From positions 3,725,876 to 3,789,875 of the forward strand of contig OY848918.1 of NCBI GenBank assembly GCA_963693285.1: a DNA stretch of 64,000 nucleotides, read 5' to 3'. Shown in pieces: positions 1 through 10,450 of the stretch; the first letter of the stretch is position 1, and each line of letters opens with the position of its first letter. Position numbers and translations under genes: made by a program. The notes below the pieces were generated by a model, which had not been told where the DNA came from, searched no databases, and saw only the letters and a list, made by a program, of their open reading frames with translations. This DNA is from Xestospongia muta (Eukaryota > Porifera > Demospongiae > Haplosclerida > Petrosiidae).

Positions 1-1712
1 TTAACTGGTGAATTAAAAGATCTACAGTTGTGTCTTAATGTCAAAACAATACTCCTTTTTTGTCTGCCAGTCTTGCCAATACTTATATTTCCAATTAACT
101 TATTTCCAACAAAATCACCTACACTTCCATTAAAAATAAATGTAGCTCCAGTACTATTAGTTAAATTAATAAATACCAATGATGGCTGTAGTGAATACAC
201 AGTCTAAATAAAATATATGTAAAAGTAAATGATATTTATAAAGAGAAGTTATCATACCTCTACAATATAATTGACCAAATATGTGCCATTTGATGATCTT
301 TTAGAAGTCAAATCATAGTTAGTAATTGTATCTATTAGTGTCAAGTAATTGACAAATTAAAATGTCTACACCATATACCTTCTGGTACTACAACTGATGT
401 AATAGTTATCTCTCCTTCTCCAGCTGAGTTATTACCAGCTACACTAATTGTATAGTTACCAAATTGACTGGGACAATAGTTGTACTGCCATGTTGTAGAA
501 GATGTAGTGTTCTGTGTAACTAGTTCTCTTCCATAAGTAACATTGATGATATAACCAGGTATGGATACCAGAGAGAAGGGAGGAGACCAGGAACAGTTTA
601 TATACTGACTTTGTACATGATATATCAAGTTATTGACAACAGCTAGTTCACCTAATGAGAGGAGATATAATGACATATATCAGAGAGTGTGTTACCTTGT
701 ATTCTCAGAGTAGATTTACTAGACTTGATATAATCACTATTGTTCACAGATCCTGCAGCAATACACTTCACTACTGTATTGTTATATTGAGGATATCCAG
801 TTATTGTAAGATTAGACTGCTGTAGTACTCCACTTGTAAAAATACCAGGTTGGATAATGTTGTCATTATGACCATAACTTGTGCCATTTATATTCCAAGT
901 AACAGTCACACCAGTATGATCGACTAAACATTGGTAATGTGCTAGTTGATAGACTCCAATGTTAGGAGATGGAGTAAATATGAACTCAACAGCTATATGA
1001 TTAGAAATTTTTCATGATATATATAATGCTATCAAATTAATACATGATGTGTACAATTATGTATGTTGGCTCAGGTTGATAGACAAAACATAATATATTA
1101 ATATTGTAGCAACTATCATACCCAAGACATTGTTGACAAACAACATAATGATGTAGTATACAAACAGTAGTAGTAAGACCACCATTTCTTATCAGGGAAG
1201 ATTCCAAGGCATACGCAATAAACTGACTAGAGGAAGATTTAGCTCGCATTAGTAGATTGCAGCTTCTTACCTCAAATAACACTGTAGTCTAACGTTACTG
1301 CCTTCCTCTCTAAGCGAAGGGATGGCAATGCCAGACTTATAATATGAAACCCGAGAGACCTGCGTCATCTTATCTATTAACAAAAAGAACACATGGGAGG
1401 GGCATCCTACCCTGGTTAATAACTATAGATAGTATGGACCACGTGACTACGTGGTGGGATGGTTAAAATCAGTTCAATACAAAGCATTCAAACTAAGGAT
1501 GACAATTACATCATCTCTACATATTAGTACAGGTGGCACAAACAATTCGGGATATTCACTAACTATATCCGAATCACTTAAATAATATCAGATGTATATT
1601 GTTGCATTCTATGTCTGTGCTATTATGTAAAGATAATACAATTGATCTTGTTTGCATTCTTCATATTGCATTGATATATCAGTAATAGCCATGTTGTCTT
1701 CACTAGATCCAT
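1..1712 (-). pseudogene. Gene A: Ig/FN3 receptor, partial at window edge, signal exon broken
   Basis: Exons read on the minus strand are the signal-peptide relic (start ATG at 1712), Ig-like 992-696, FN3 651-379, spacer 331-258 and a second spacer from 203 running off the window. The Ig exon is open, 297 nt and phase 1 at both ends, with the family start AVEFIFTPSPNIG and Cys in QCLVDH and VVKCIA. The FN3 exon is open and carries CSWSPPFSL and NNSAGEGE. The signal exon starts MDLVKTTWLLLI like its paralogues but diverges at about 1677 into unrelated sequence and soon hits a stop, so the hydrophobic core and donor site are lost. Either the gene is dead or it uses a new first exon. The 3' half (stalk, TM, tail) lies before base 1. 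The region from 627 onward recurs at 46750. Confidence 0.7.
1000..1677. other. Foreign segment replacing intron 1 and the end of gene A's signal exon
   Basis: No paralogue has this stretch; elsewhere intron 1 is about 50 bp. It is less AT-rich than its surroundings around 1270-1560. On the minus strand a near-consensus donor (GAG|GTAAGA) sits at about 1272, after an open stretch from an ATG near 1370 ending in EGSNVRLQCYL, which resembles the start of an Ig domain but would leave phase 2, incompatible with the phase 1 Ig exon downstream. A palindrome containing CACGTG and TACGTG lies at 1439-1455. It could be a captured exon of another gene or an insertion; origin not recognised. It recurs at 47123-47800. 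Confidence 0.4.
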
Positions 1713-1835
1713 ACTGAGTTTATCATTACATCATTATTACATCATTACAAATTATAGTAACATACTGATAGCAGTTAGTAATATAGTATATATTATATTA
1801 AAGTTGACATAATAGTTTGTGTAGTATATATTTTA
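1713..1835 (-). promoter_or_regulatory. Family-conserved upstream block of gene A
   Basis: The bases directly upstream of the start codon match those upstream of genes B, G, I and C. The block includes two copies of TGATGTAAT about 12 bp apart within the last 40 bp before the ATG, a TGTTACTATAAT stretch and a TATA-rich part. This is probably 5' UTR plus proximal promoter; the TGATGTAAT pair resembles a bZIP-type site, which is inference. Confidence 0.5.
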
Positions 1836-2029
1836 TTTACTAAATTATATGACATGTTTTTTTATCAATTGTTTTTTATATGTGTATTATAATTAATAAA
1901 TTAAGTATTGTTTAAATTGACTATATTAACAATAATTAACAACATAGCATTCACAATAATTAGTAACTTAACATTCTAAATGACCACATAATATAATAAC
2001 TATATAAACTACATATCATATGTTGAACA

Positions 2030-2650
2030 TTTGTGTTGATATAAAGGCAGACATTTTGCCAGTAACAGTAAAAGTAGTCAGGTTGTTTTGAGATGTTTTA
2101 TTGAGTTCATATTTACAATAATAATATGTAACATAATATATTGCAATATAAGTTATAACAGTTAGTATATATCTACACTATACAATATCTTGACCACTAT
2201 ACTGACATCCATAACACAGGAAATAAGTCAAATAACATTTATCTTTGTAACACTTATCAGGTAAGAGACACACCAGCTAGTCTTTATTAATAATATCATT
2301 TTTTATGATTGCAGTGCAAACTATATACATATATTAACAACAGTTAGTAACTTAGCATTCCAGATGACTTAAAGTTGAAAATGTGCTAATATAAAGGAAG
2401 ACATTTTTCCAGTAACAGTAAAAGTAGTTAGGTTGTTTTGAGATGTGTTATTGAGTTCATATTTATATTAATAATATGTAACATAATATATATTGTAATA
2501 TAACTAATAATAGTTTGTTTATATCCATACAATACAATCTCTTGACCACTATACTGACATCTATAACACAGGAAATAGCTTTCATTTTTTGTAACATTTA
2601 TCAGGTAAGAGACACACAAGCTAGTTTTATTAATAATACAGTTTCTTATG
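2030..2650 (-). repeat. Two tandem copies of a conserved flank block with a KYELNKT reading frame
   Basis: Bases 2030-2290 and 2375-2650 are about 85-90 percent alike. On the minus strand both contain a stretch reading CY-x-CQYSGQ-(D/E)-IV, and 2030-2290 also gives KYELNKT followed by QNNLTTF. The same block occurs on the plus strand at 13130-13500 in the pattern KYELNKTFQNNLTTF. The frames are interrupted by stops, so this is either an exon relic of an unrecognised Cys-rich protein or conserved non-coding flank. No function assigned. Confidence 0.45.
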
Positions 2651-2659
2651 ATTACAGAT

Positions 2660-3115
2660 GTGAATTATTGACAACAAATTAACTTAAAGTATTGAAGTCT
2701 GTTGGTAGAAACATCAATAACTATATCAGTAGAACTACTATAATATAGTGAGTGTATTATAATTATGTAATATCTATAATATGTCATTATTTTGAATATA
2801 ACATATTGTATAATCCAGGTGTAACTTTATTGCTGTGCTGATTATTTGATATAACTTGTGATAATCTGTCAGTGTATGTAGCTGTGGTACTGTTGCCATG
2901 ACAACTATAAGGTTATCTTGATACACAGTACTGTGGCTAGTTGATTTATTCGATGGAGATGTCCGATGACTTCTTAATGAATATAGTTTATAATTTTTCT
3001 TTAATAATATTATCATTAGCATATTCCTCTGGTCACCCTCATACTTGATTTTATAGTTAAAAATTTAATTGATTAATTTATCATGATCATAATATCAAAT
3101 CACATAATGTCAGCT
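2660..3115 (-). other. Conserved 3' flank of gene B
   Basis: About 300 bp downstream of the gene B stop match the 3' flanks of genes F (5530-5850), H (12700-12960) and C (33540-33800). An 82-codon frame here reads YKLYSLRSHRTSPSNKS and is similar to a 72-codon frame behind gene C, but the equivalents behind F and H contain stops. It is most likely a 3' UTR or duplicated flank; a decayed companion exon is possible. Confidence 0.45.
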
Positions 3116-3129
3116 GTACAATGTATTGT

Positions 3130-4058
3130 TTAATATTTTATCACACCATATGCAGCACATATATTCATCTCTAGTTCGGTAGTAGGTAGTGTATTAGTGA
3201 TCATATCAATGTTCTCATATTGAGGTATAACTTGATGAGGAAAAGTATCTGTTAGTGGATTAACAGGAGATGGTACAGTACCTACAATGTAATAACATAT
3301 TATACTCAAGTGAGATCATTACTCAATACTATGTATATAAACACACACACATACACTGTTATTGGTCAATATTATATCATACCATATGCTCCACATGTGT
3401 TCATCTCTAGTTCAATAGTATGATGGTAATTAGTAATATTCTCATATTGAAGTATACCAGTCATCACTTGATGTTGTACAGTATCTAGTAGTGACTTATA
3501 TAAGAGAGTGTGTATATAAAATGTAGTTAACTGTACCTTGTCTCAGTGACTTAGTTCTTCTTATCCTATATATCATTATAAGTACTAGTACAGTACATAC
3601 CAGTATTAGAACTGACACACCCACTAGACTACCAGTAATACTACCTACAATATTAATATTAATATAATAATATAATTAGGCAACACACACAAATCCTGAG
3701 GCAATACATACATATCACTTCTGTATTGTTATATTGAGGATATCCAGGTATGGTAAGACTGGAGTTAGATGATCCTGCTCCATTTGTAACAATACCAAGT
3801 TGAATAGCATCATTGTTAGTAGAAAATGTTCCATTAACATACCAGGCAATGTTCACACCAGTATGATCCACAGAACATTGGTAACGTGCTAGTTGAAAGA
3901 CTCCAATATTTGGGGATGGAGTAAATATGAACTGAACAGCTATATAATAAAACTAAATAAAATAGTATATTAGTTATTAATATAATCATACCTGTACATT
4001 TTAATATAATAGATACTAACAATATCAGTAGTAGCCATGTTGTCTTCACTAGATTCAT
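3130..4058 (-). CDS. Gene B: minimal Ig-like type I receptor with two-tyrosine tail
   Basis: Join on the minus strand: 4058-3992 (signal, MNLVKTTWLLLILL), 3939-3712 (Ig-like), 3644-3537 (TM), 3484-3383 and 3281-3130 (tail). All internal junctions are phase 1 and the sum is 657 nt, 218 residues. The Ig exon keeps both cysteines (QCSVDH, EVIC) but ends early at a good donor (GTATGT), joining straight to the TM exon; FN3, spacer and Cys-rich exons are absent. The TM exon reads GSLVGVSVLILVCTVLVLI followed by a basic stop-transfer (RIRRTKSLRQG). Tail exon 1 has LQYENI and tail exon 2 QYENV and CGAY/CAAYG motifs, ending YGVIKY. It should sit at the cell surface as a short single-Ig receptor. The joining of the Ig exon to TM is my inference from phase and donor; if wrong, the frame would stop in the intron after about 115 residues. 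Confidence 0.65.
3339..3359. repeat. Short (CA)n tract in last intron of gene B
   Basis: A short ACAC-rich tract lies in the intron between the two tail exons. The same intron carries a CA/TG microsatellite in genes F, D, C and H. Confidence 0.6.
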
Positions 4059-4185
4059 ACTGAGTTTATCATTACATCATTATTACATCACTACATATTA
4101 TAGTAACATACTGATAACAGTTAGTAATATAGTATATATTATATTAAAAGTTGACATAATAGTTTGTGTACTATATATCTTATTT
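4059..4185 (-). promoter_or_regulatory. Conserved upstream block of gene B
   Basis: Same block as upstream of genes A, G, I and C, including the two TGATGTAAT motifs just before the start codon and the TATATT-rich part beyond. Here it extends to the conserved TTGACATAATAGTTTGTGTA stretch. Confidence 0.5.
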
Positions 4186-4189
4186 ATTA

Positions 4190-5520
4190 AATTATATGGC
4201 ATGTTTTTACCAATTGTTGTTTATATGTGTTAACATGATTAAATATATATTATTAAATGTATATTATAAAAATAATTAACATTCAAAATGATCATATATT
4301 GGACATTGTTGTTAATCAACTCAAAAAACACATTATTGATTAATAAAATATGTTATAATATCTTTTGGTTACTGTATAAACATTGAATCACATAACATGA
4401 GAGAATATAGCTTCAACCTCCAAAAAATCATATTACAGCTGGCATCACAATTCCTAATATTAAAATCTAATAATTCCAATATTCCCCATAATGAATTTGC
4501 CAGTTTACATAACTGCATGCCATAAATAAGTTGCTATGACTATATATTATACTGTGATCAGTGCTATTCATCATTGCACAAACATTGGGTCTAGTGTCAC
4601 TGTCATAGTAATAATACAACAATCATCTTATTTCATATACAAGTGTACATCTCTTAGTCTCATACCATTAATAAAGTAATAACTGATGACTAATGTATAA
4701 TACAAACATTTACAGTTGGGAATAACAATGGTACATAATATTTTAGTGTAAATAGTATGAGTATTTTGATCCTAATGTATCATCATCTCATCATGTGTAT
4801 CCTTGTTGTCACCAAGTATCTTGCTCCTTAAAATGTGTCAAACAATTACTTAGTCAATAACAAATGTTTGTGTATCTCCTGTTAGTGTTACAATTATATT
4901 GTTGAATTATAATCTACATACATCATGGTTGTCCTATAGTTAATATCAGTAACTAATATATTTACTACATATTAGAATGGTATGCTATTAAATGTCTAAA
5001 ATGGTATGCTATTAAATTAAGAATATGTTATGACATGAAGTTTACTGAACTAACATCATATGTACAAAGGGATGAGTTATACACATAATGTTATTTACTT
5101 TAGAATAGTGTTTATACACATTATGATGTCCTCTTTAAGTGATTCTGGATTAGATATGTTAGCACTAACTTTGTCTGACTGGGTTTTTTCTGAACCTGAT
5201 GTTTTTATTACCCCAGAGACTGAGCTTGAATTATAAACTTTGACACTTACAAAAAAACTACCTTTGTGTTTTTAAAATAGTGGACATTGCTAATGGTGTA
5301 ATAACAGCTGTATATGTGGCCCAGCAAAACCTGTTATGATAGTTGATTACATCAGTCACCTCCTGTTACTACATACTATAGAGTTCATGTAAACAATTTA
5401 ATTAATATATTGAATATATGGGTGTCTCCAAGAATAGTAATAGATATAGTACACTTATTCTACTGTTATTAATTTCTCATGTACTTTAACCTTGTTTATA
5501 CTATATAGATACATCTCTTC
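4190..5520. other. AT-rich intergenic stretch with hairpin-element relic
   Basis: No coding exon is recognisable. At 5308-5382 the sequence matches one arm of the hairpin element at 35727-36070 (shared GTTGATTACATCAGT and CCTGTTACTACATACTATA), so a half copy of that element is present. A short near-duplicate (AATGGTATGCTATTAAAT twice) lies at 4977-5017. Otherwise nothing visible. Confidence 0.45.
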
Positions 5521-5529
5521 TAAGAAAAT

Positions 5530-5850
5530 CTGAGTTGAATACACATTATTGAAACTATTGCTGTGCTGGTTATTTGATATAACTTGTGATAATCCGTCAG
5601 TGTATGTAGCTGTGTTACTGTTGCCATGACAACTATAAGGTTATCTTGATACATAGTACTGTGACTAGTTGTATTATTCAATGGAGATGTCCAATGACTT
5701 CTTAATGAATACAGTTACTGTTTATAATTTTTCTTTAATAATATTGTCATTAGTATATTCCTCTGGTCACCCTCGTGCTTGATTTTATAGTTAAAATTTA
5801 ATTCGTTAATTTATCATGATCATAATATAAAATTATATAATGTCAGCTGT
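5530..5850 (-). other. Conserved 3' flank of gene F
   Basis: Homologous to the block behind genes B, H and C. A short insertion places a stop in the frame that is open behind B and C, which argues that the block is not under protein-coding constraint here. Confidence 0.4.
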
Positions 5851-5861
5851 ATAATGTACTT

Positions 5862-6088
5862 TTAATATTTTATCACACCATATGCAGCACATGTGTTCAT
5901 CTCTAGTTCAGTAGTAGGTAGTGTATTAGTGATCATATCAATATTCTCATATTGAGGTATAACTTGATGAGAGACAGTATCTGTTAATGGATTAACAGGA
6001 GATATTACAGTACCTACAATGTAATAACATATTATACTCAAGTGATATCATTACTCAATACTATGTATATAAACACACACACACACAC

Positions 6089-6127
<39 letters not shown>

Positions 6128-8345
6128 TGTTATGGATCAATATTATATCATACCATATGCTGCACATGTGTTCATCTCTAGTTCAGTAGTATGATGGTAA
6201 TTAGTAATATTCTCATATTGAGGTATACCAGTCATCACTTGATGTTGTACAGTATCTAGTAGTGACTTATATAAGAGAGTGTGTATATAAAATGTAGTTA
6301 ACTGTACCTTGTCTCAGTGACTTAGCTCTTCTTATCCTATATATCATTATAAGTACTAGTACAGTACATAACAGTATTAGAACTGACACACCCACTAAAC
6401 TACCAGTAATACTACCTACAATATTAATATAATATTATAACTATATGTGATATATCAAATTAATTAGACTACCTATTATTAGATCTTCATGATTTTTTTT
6501 CACAGTAGTAGCAGTAGTAGTAGTAGTATTGATAAAATGAACTATATAATATAATAACAATTTACTAGTATCACATTTGTTTGTACAAAGTATAAAAAAG
6601 GTTTATAGTAGTAACAATTATACTTACTAATACTATCAATGATACTAGTAGATATCACAGTAGATGTTTTAGAAGGTTCTATAGATATTCTGCCAGTGAT
6701 ACTAATATCAGTTAATATAACAGCTGGATTAGAACATGTCTTGTTGCCATGAGGTAATGCTCCATCACATACATATAATGTCCAATTATTACCAGGTATA
6801 CCACTAAAACATTTGGTAAAGTTTAGTTGATTGTTACGAGAGAGATCTTCATTATCAAAAAGATAAAGTCTATGATCACACTGTAGATATAGATGTACTT
6901 CATTTGTTGTACTTCCATTAACAAAGATAAACTGAAGACACAATATATCATTTGATGTATTAGTTATAATTAACTGTTGTAGATCATGAGTACCTGTTAT
7001 CAAAGATAGTAATGACATATGTAACACATACAATATACTTACTGGTAACTACTGGAGTAGTTTGAAATATCTGTCCACTCTCATATTGTAAGTATACAAA
7101 TGTATTGAACTTCTCTTTAGGAGGAAGATCAATTATTGATATTATAGTCTTATATCCATTAGAGTCAGTGATAATAGTAACATTAGTACTGTTATAACAA
7201 TCAGAAGAGTTCTTTAAATTACAACTCATCACTGTTGTATTCATAATAAGTTGAGCACAGAGTTGAGTGGACTATATGAGAATTAATATGTCATGTGACA
7301 CATCAAGAGATCATGTGATCACTTACTTGTATTTTAAAATGAAAGGTCCAGTGATTGTTTAGTTGATAAGTCACATGGTCACTATAGGAGGTATTGAGCA
7401 TCTGATCTATGAAAAGAAACACTATTATCAATTAATAAATCAATTAAAAAAAGACAATACTTTACTGATATTGATATTGAATGTGAATATGTTAAATGGA
7501 CATATAGATCTACTTGTATAACAAATAAATAACATAAATAGTTTTAGGAATATTAGGACTGCTGTACATGTTATTTGTGCCAGCAAGCAATAGTTGTGTC
7601 ATTTGTGGAATTACAAAATAATTAGTTATTATACCTGTTTTATACATTGTAGTGTTACTGTTCCATATTCCAGTCCCTGCTCCATTGATTGTAGTAATAT
7701 TAAGTCTATATTCTCCATTAGTTAGGTCAATAGGACAATAAGTGTAGTTGGTAGTATAGATTACTTCTGATGACATCACTTCTTCTCCTACACTTAATAT
7801 CACTTGATACCACACACATAACTGTTCTAATGTGAATGGAGGAGACCAGGAGAAGACAATACAACAATAATCTAACTGATATCCTTGGAGATTAAAGACA
7901 GTTCCAGCAGGACCTAGTTTGTATTATTAATATTAATATACATTCTAATATATACAAACCTTAAGCATAAGCATATACTTTTGAAGTAGATATAAGTGGA
8001 TTAGTATCATCATCAGCATGACATCTTACACTAGTACCATTGTTAGCACTTGTTACAATAAAGGTTGTTGTGACTTTTATACCACCATCGGGTAGATTAA
8101 TTTGTTTAAATATTATAACTACAGCCTTATTAAAAGAAAATGCTAAAGTATATCCAGTTACATTAGTAGCACACTCAAATGTCACATTATGATTGAGGTA
8201 GACATATTGTGTCTTTGGTACAATAGTGAAGATACCTATAAAATAATGTCAGTGTTAACATAATACTTATATTGTACTTACTGGTAACACAAAGTATAAT
8301 ATACCAGCTGTAAGTTAATAGTAGGATCAGTAGACATATCATCAT
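5862..8345 (-). pseudogene. Gene F: full-length Ig/FN3 receptor with one nonsense codon
   Basis: Exons on the minus strand: 8345-8282 signal (MMICLLILLLTYSW), 8235-7960 Ig-like, 7913-7635 FN3 (FSWSPPFTL), 7406-7327 and 7271-7043 spacers, 6993-6628 Cys-rich domain plus stalk, 6484-6473 a shortened micro-exon, 6415-6308 TM, 6255-6154 and 6013-5862 tails with YENI motifs. The total is 1668 nt, an exact multiple of three, and every junction keeps the family phase. The only break is TAA at 7963-7961, the last codon of the Ig exon, where paralogues have CAA. The usual micro-exon acceptor has changed from ACAG to ACTG, so a downstream AG is assumed. As written it would give a secreted 112-residue single-Ig protein; it may be a young pseudogene or a soluble form. 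The ectodomain is well diverged from the other genes (for instance PHGNKTCSNPAV). Confidence 0.65.
6068..6125. repeat. (CA)n microsatellite in last intron of gene F
   Basis: Nearly uninterrupted CA dinucleotides of about 55 bp between the two tail exons. Confidence 0.9.
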
Positions 8346-8633
8346 ATCACCTCTATATAGTGACCACACCTATCTAATGTAATGTACATTAATGATCGTA
8401 GATATAACTGGATATCTTATGTAAACAATTTAGTAATAAATAAAAATAATATTTTAAAGAATAAACATAAGGTCAAAGGTCATTTAACCCATCAAATTCC
8501 ATTGGGACACATCATTGATAATATAAGAAAATTTATATAGTAATCTGATTAACAATAGACTAGAGCAGCTGTTTGTTTAAATGTTTTTATTTTTAATATT
8601 TTATCACACCATATGCAGCACATGTCTTCATTT

Positions 8634-9842
8634 CTAAGTAGTAGGTAGTGTATTAGTGATCATATCAACATTAGGGACAGTAGATGATACAGTACCTACA
8701 GTGGATAATACCATTTACAAGCTATTCCCACTGTTAGTATTACCTTGTCTCAGTGACTTAGTTCTTCTTATCCAACATATCACTATATGTACTAGTACAG
8801 TACATACCAGTATTAGAACTGACACACCCACTAAACTACCTATATATATTACATCAGCAGTATAATAATAATATACTGCTCTTTCATACCAATAGGTCTT
8901 ACAAAAGTTTTTTTTTACTTGTGTATCATCTATATAACATACATAGAGATATAATAATGATAACAAATGTACTAATGATTACTTACTAGTCAAATAGTCA
9001 TATGTATCTGTAGTCATGGAAACAGAACTTGTGGATACAGGACAAGTCACCAGACAAAAGGATGTGTAAGTTGGTTCCAATCCAGTAATAGTGATATTAG
9101 TAGATGATATTGCCCAGTTATCTGATAATGTATCCTTCTCTTCAATATCATATACATACATATTATATATACCAGTAGGTATATCATATGTACATCCAAT
9201 TACTGTACTAGCACATACTGGAGAACACATCAACGATATGTTAGTACTGTAAGTAGAGGAGGTTAATGAAATAAGACAACATTTAACAATTGCTATATAT
9301 AGTTGAAAGAGTAAACAGTTTATATACACACTTTGTACATGACATATCAAGTTCTTGACAGCAGCTAGTTGACCTAATGAGAGGAGATATAATGACATAT
9401 ATCAGAGAGTGTGTTACCTTGTATTCTCAGACTAGATTCATTGAAGTTGAAATAGAAACTATTAGGATCCATTGCATCCAAAAGTCCTGATGCAATACAT
9501 ATCACTTCTGTATTGTTATATTGAGGATATCCAGTTATTGTAAGATTAGACTGTTGTGGTCCTCCAGTTGTAGCTATACCAAGTTGTATAATCTCATTAT
9601 GGCCAAAAGCTGTTCCATTAACATTCCAACCAATATTGACACTAGGATGATCCACTGAACATTGGTAATGTGCTAGTTGATAGACTCCAATGTTAGGAGA
9701 TGGAGTAAATATGAACTGAACAGCTATATAATAAAACTAAATAAAATAGTACATTAGTTATTAATATAATCATACCTGTACATTTTAATATAATAGATAC
9801 TAACAATATCAGTAGTAGCCTTGTTGTCTTCACTAGAGCCAT
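8634..9842 (-). CDS. Gene G: Ig-like receptor with Cys-rich domain and truncated, tyrosine-poor tail
   Basis: Minus-strand join: 9842-9776 signal (MALVKTTRLLLILLVSI), 9723-9418 Ig-like, 9373-8987 FN3 start fused to the Cys-rich domain, 8929-8744 juxtamembrane plus TM, 8695-8634 tail. The sum is 1008 nt, 335 residues, all phase 1. The Ig cysteines are in QCSVDH and VICIAS. The third exon keeps NLICHVQSVYIN of FN3, then switches to the Cys-rich domain (SSTYSTNISLMCSPVC, VIGCTYDIPTG). The TM is the second type of this family, with His and Trp near its end (LVHIVICWIRRTKSLRQG). The middle tail exon is absent; in the last one the part with QYENV is deleted and a TAG precedes the Ala-Ala-Tyr-Gly end. 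A small acidic-to-aromatic juxtamembrane piece (VYYYYTADVIY) precedes the TM. It is probably a surface receptor without its own tail signalling motifs; it could also be an early pseudogene. Confidence 0.62.
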
Positions 9843-9930
9843 ACTGAGTTTATCATTACATCATTATTACATCACTACATATTATAGTAACATGCTGATA
9901 GCAGTTAGTAATATAGTATATATTATATTA
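9843..9930 (-). promoter_or_regulatory. Conserved upstream block of gene G
   Basis: Same motif pair (TGATGTAAT twice) and TATA-rich part as upstream of genes A, B, I and C. Homology stops at about 9930, shorter than in gene B. Confidence 0.5.
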
Positions 9931-10361
9931 ATCATTTAAAATAACACATCTGTTCCTGTTTATTTAAATATTGAAGTTACTGACTAGTGATTTAAATTGG
10001 GTTAGTTCAAGAAGAATGTTCAAATTTTTAACTAGACAAAAGACCAATCTTTAGTTACTGAATAAGAAGTAAATATAACACATCTTATTATATTAATATG
10101 CTTTCTTAACTAGATTATATCCAATGGCAGGACCACTCATACTAACTTTATTCATCATAATATTGTCCTCCGAAATCATAGGTATGTGATGATAATTTAG
10201 TAATGTATTTTATAAGGGTCTATTAAATGTATGATGGTTGATCTCATTAAAGTTGATAATATAGTTATGTCAAATTATACTAACATTATGATATTAGAGA
10301 GCTTGTTGCTGTAATATAATATTCACATGTTGTTAATGACTCTACTTACCATTACAATATA

Positions 10362-10362
10362 G

Positions 10363-10400
<38 letters not shown>

Positions 10401-10450
10401 GTCATAGTATAATAACATACATACAATACACACACACACATATGAATACA
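10362..10450. repeat. (CA)n microsatellite with further CA/TG tracts in intron 1 of gene H
   Basis: About 35 bp of CA repeats, followed at 10428-10440 by a second short CA run and at 10454-10475 by TG-rich sequence that can pair with it. Confidence 0.85.

Noticed and set aside
2030..2650. CRISPR-like array
   Set aside because: Only two long diverged copies, not short identical repeats with spacers, in an evident animal genome.
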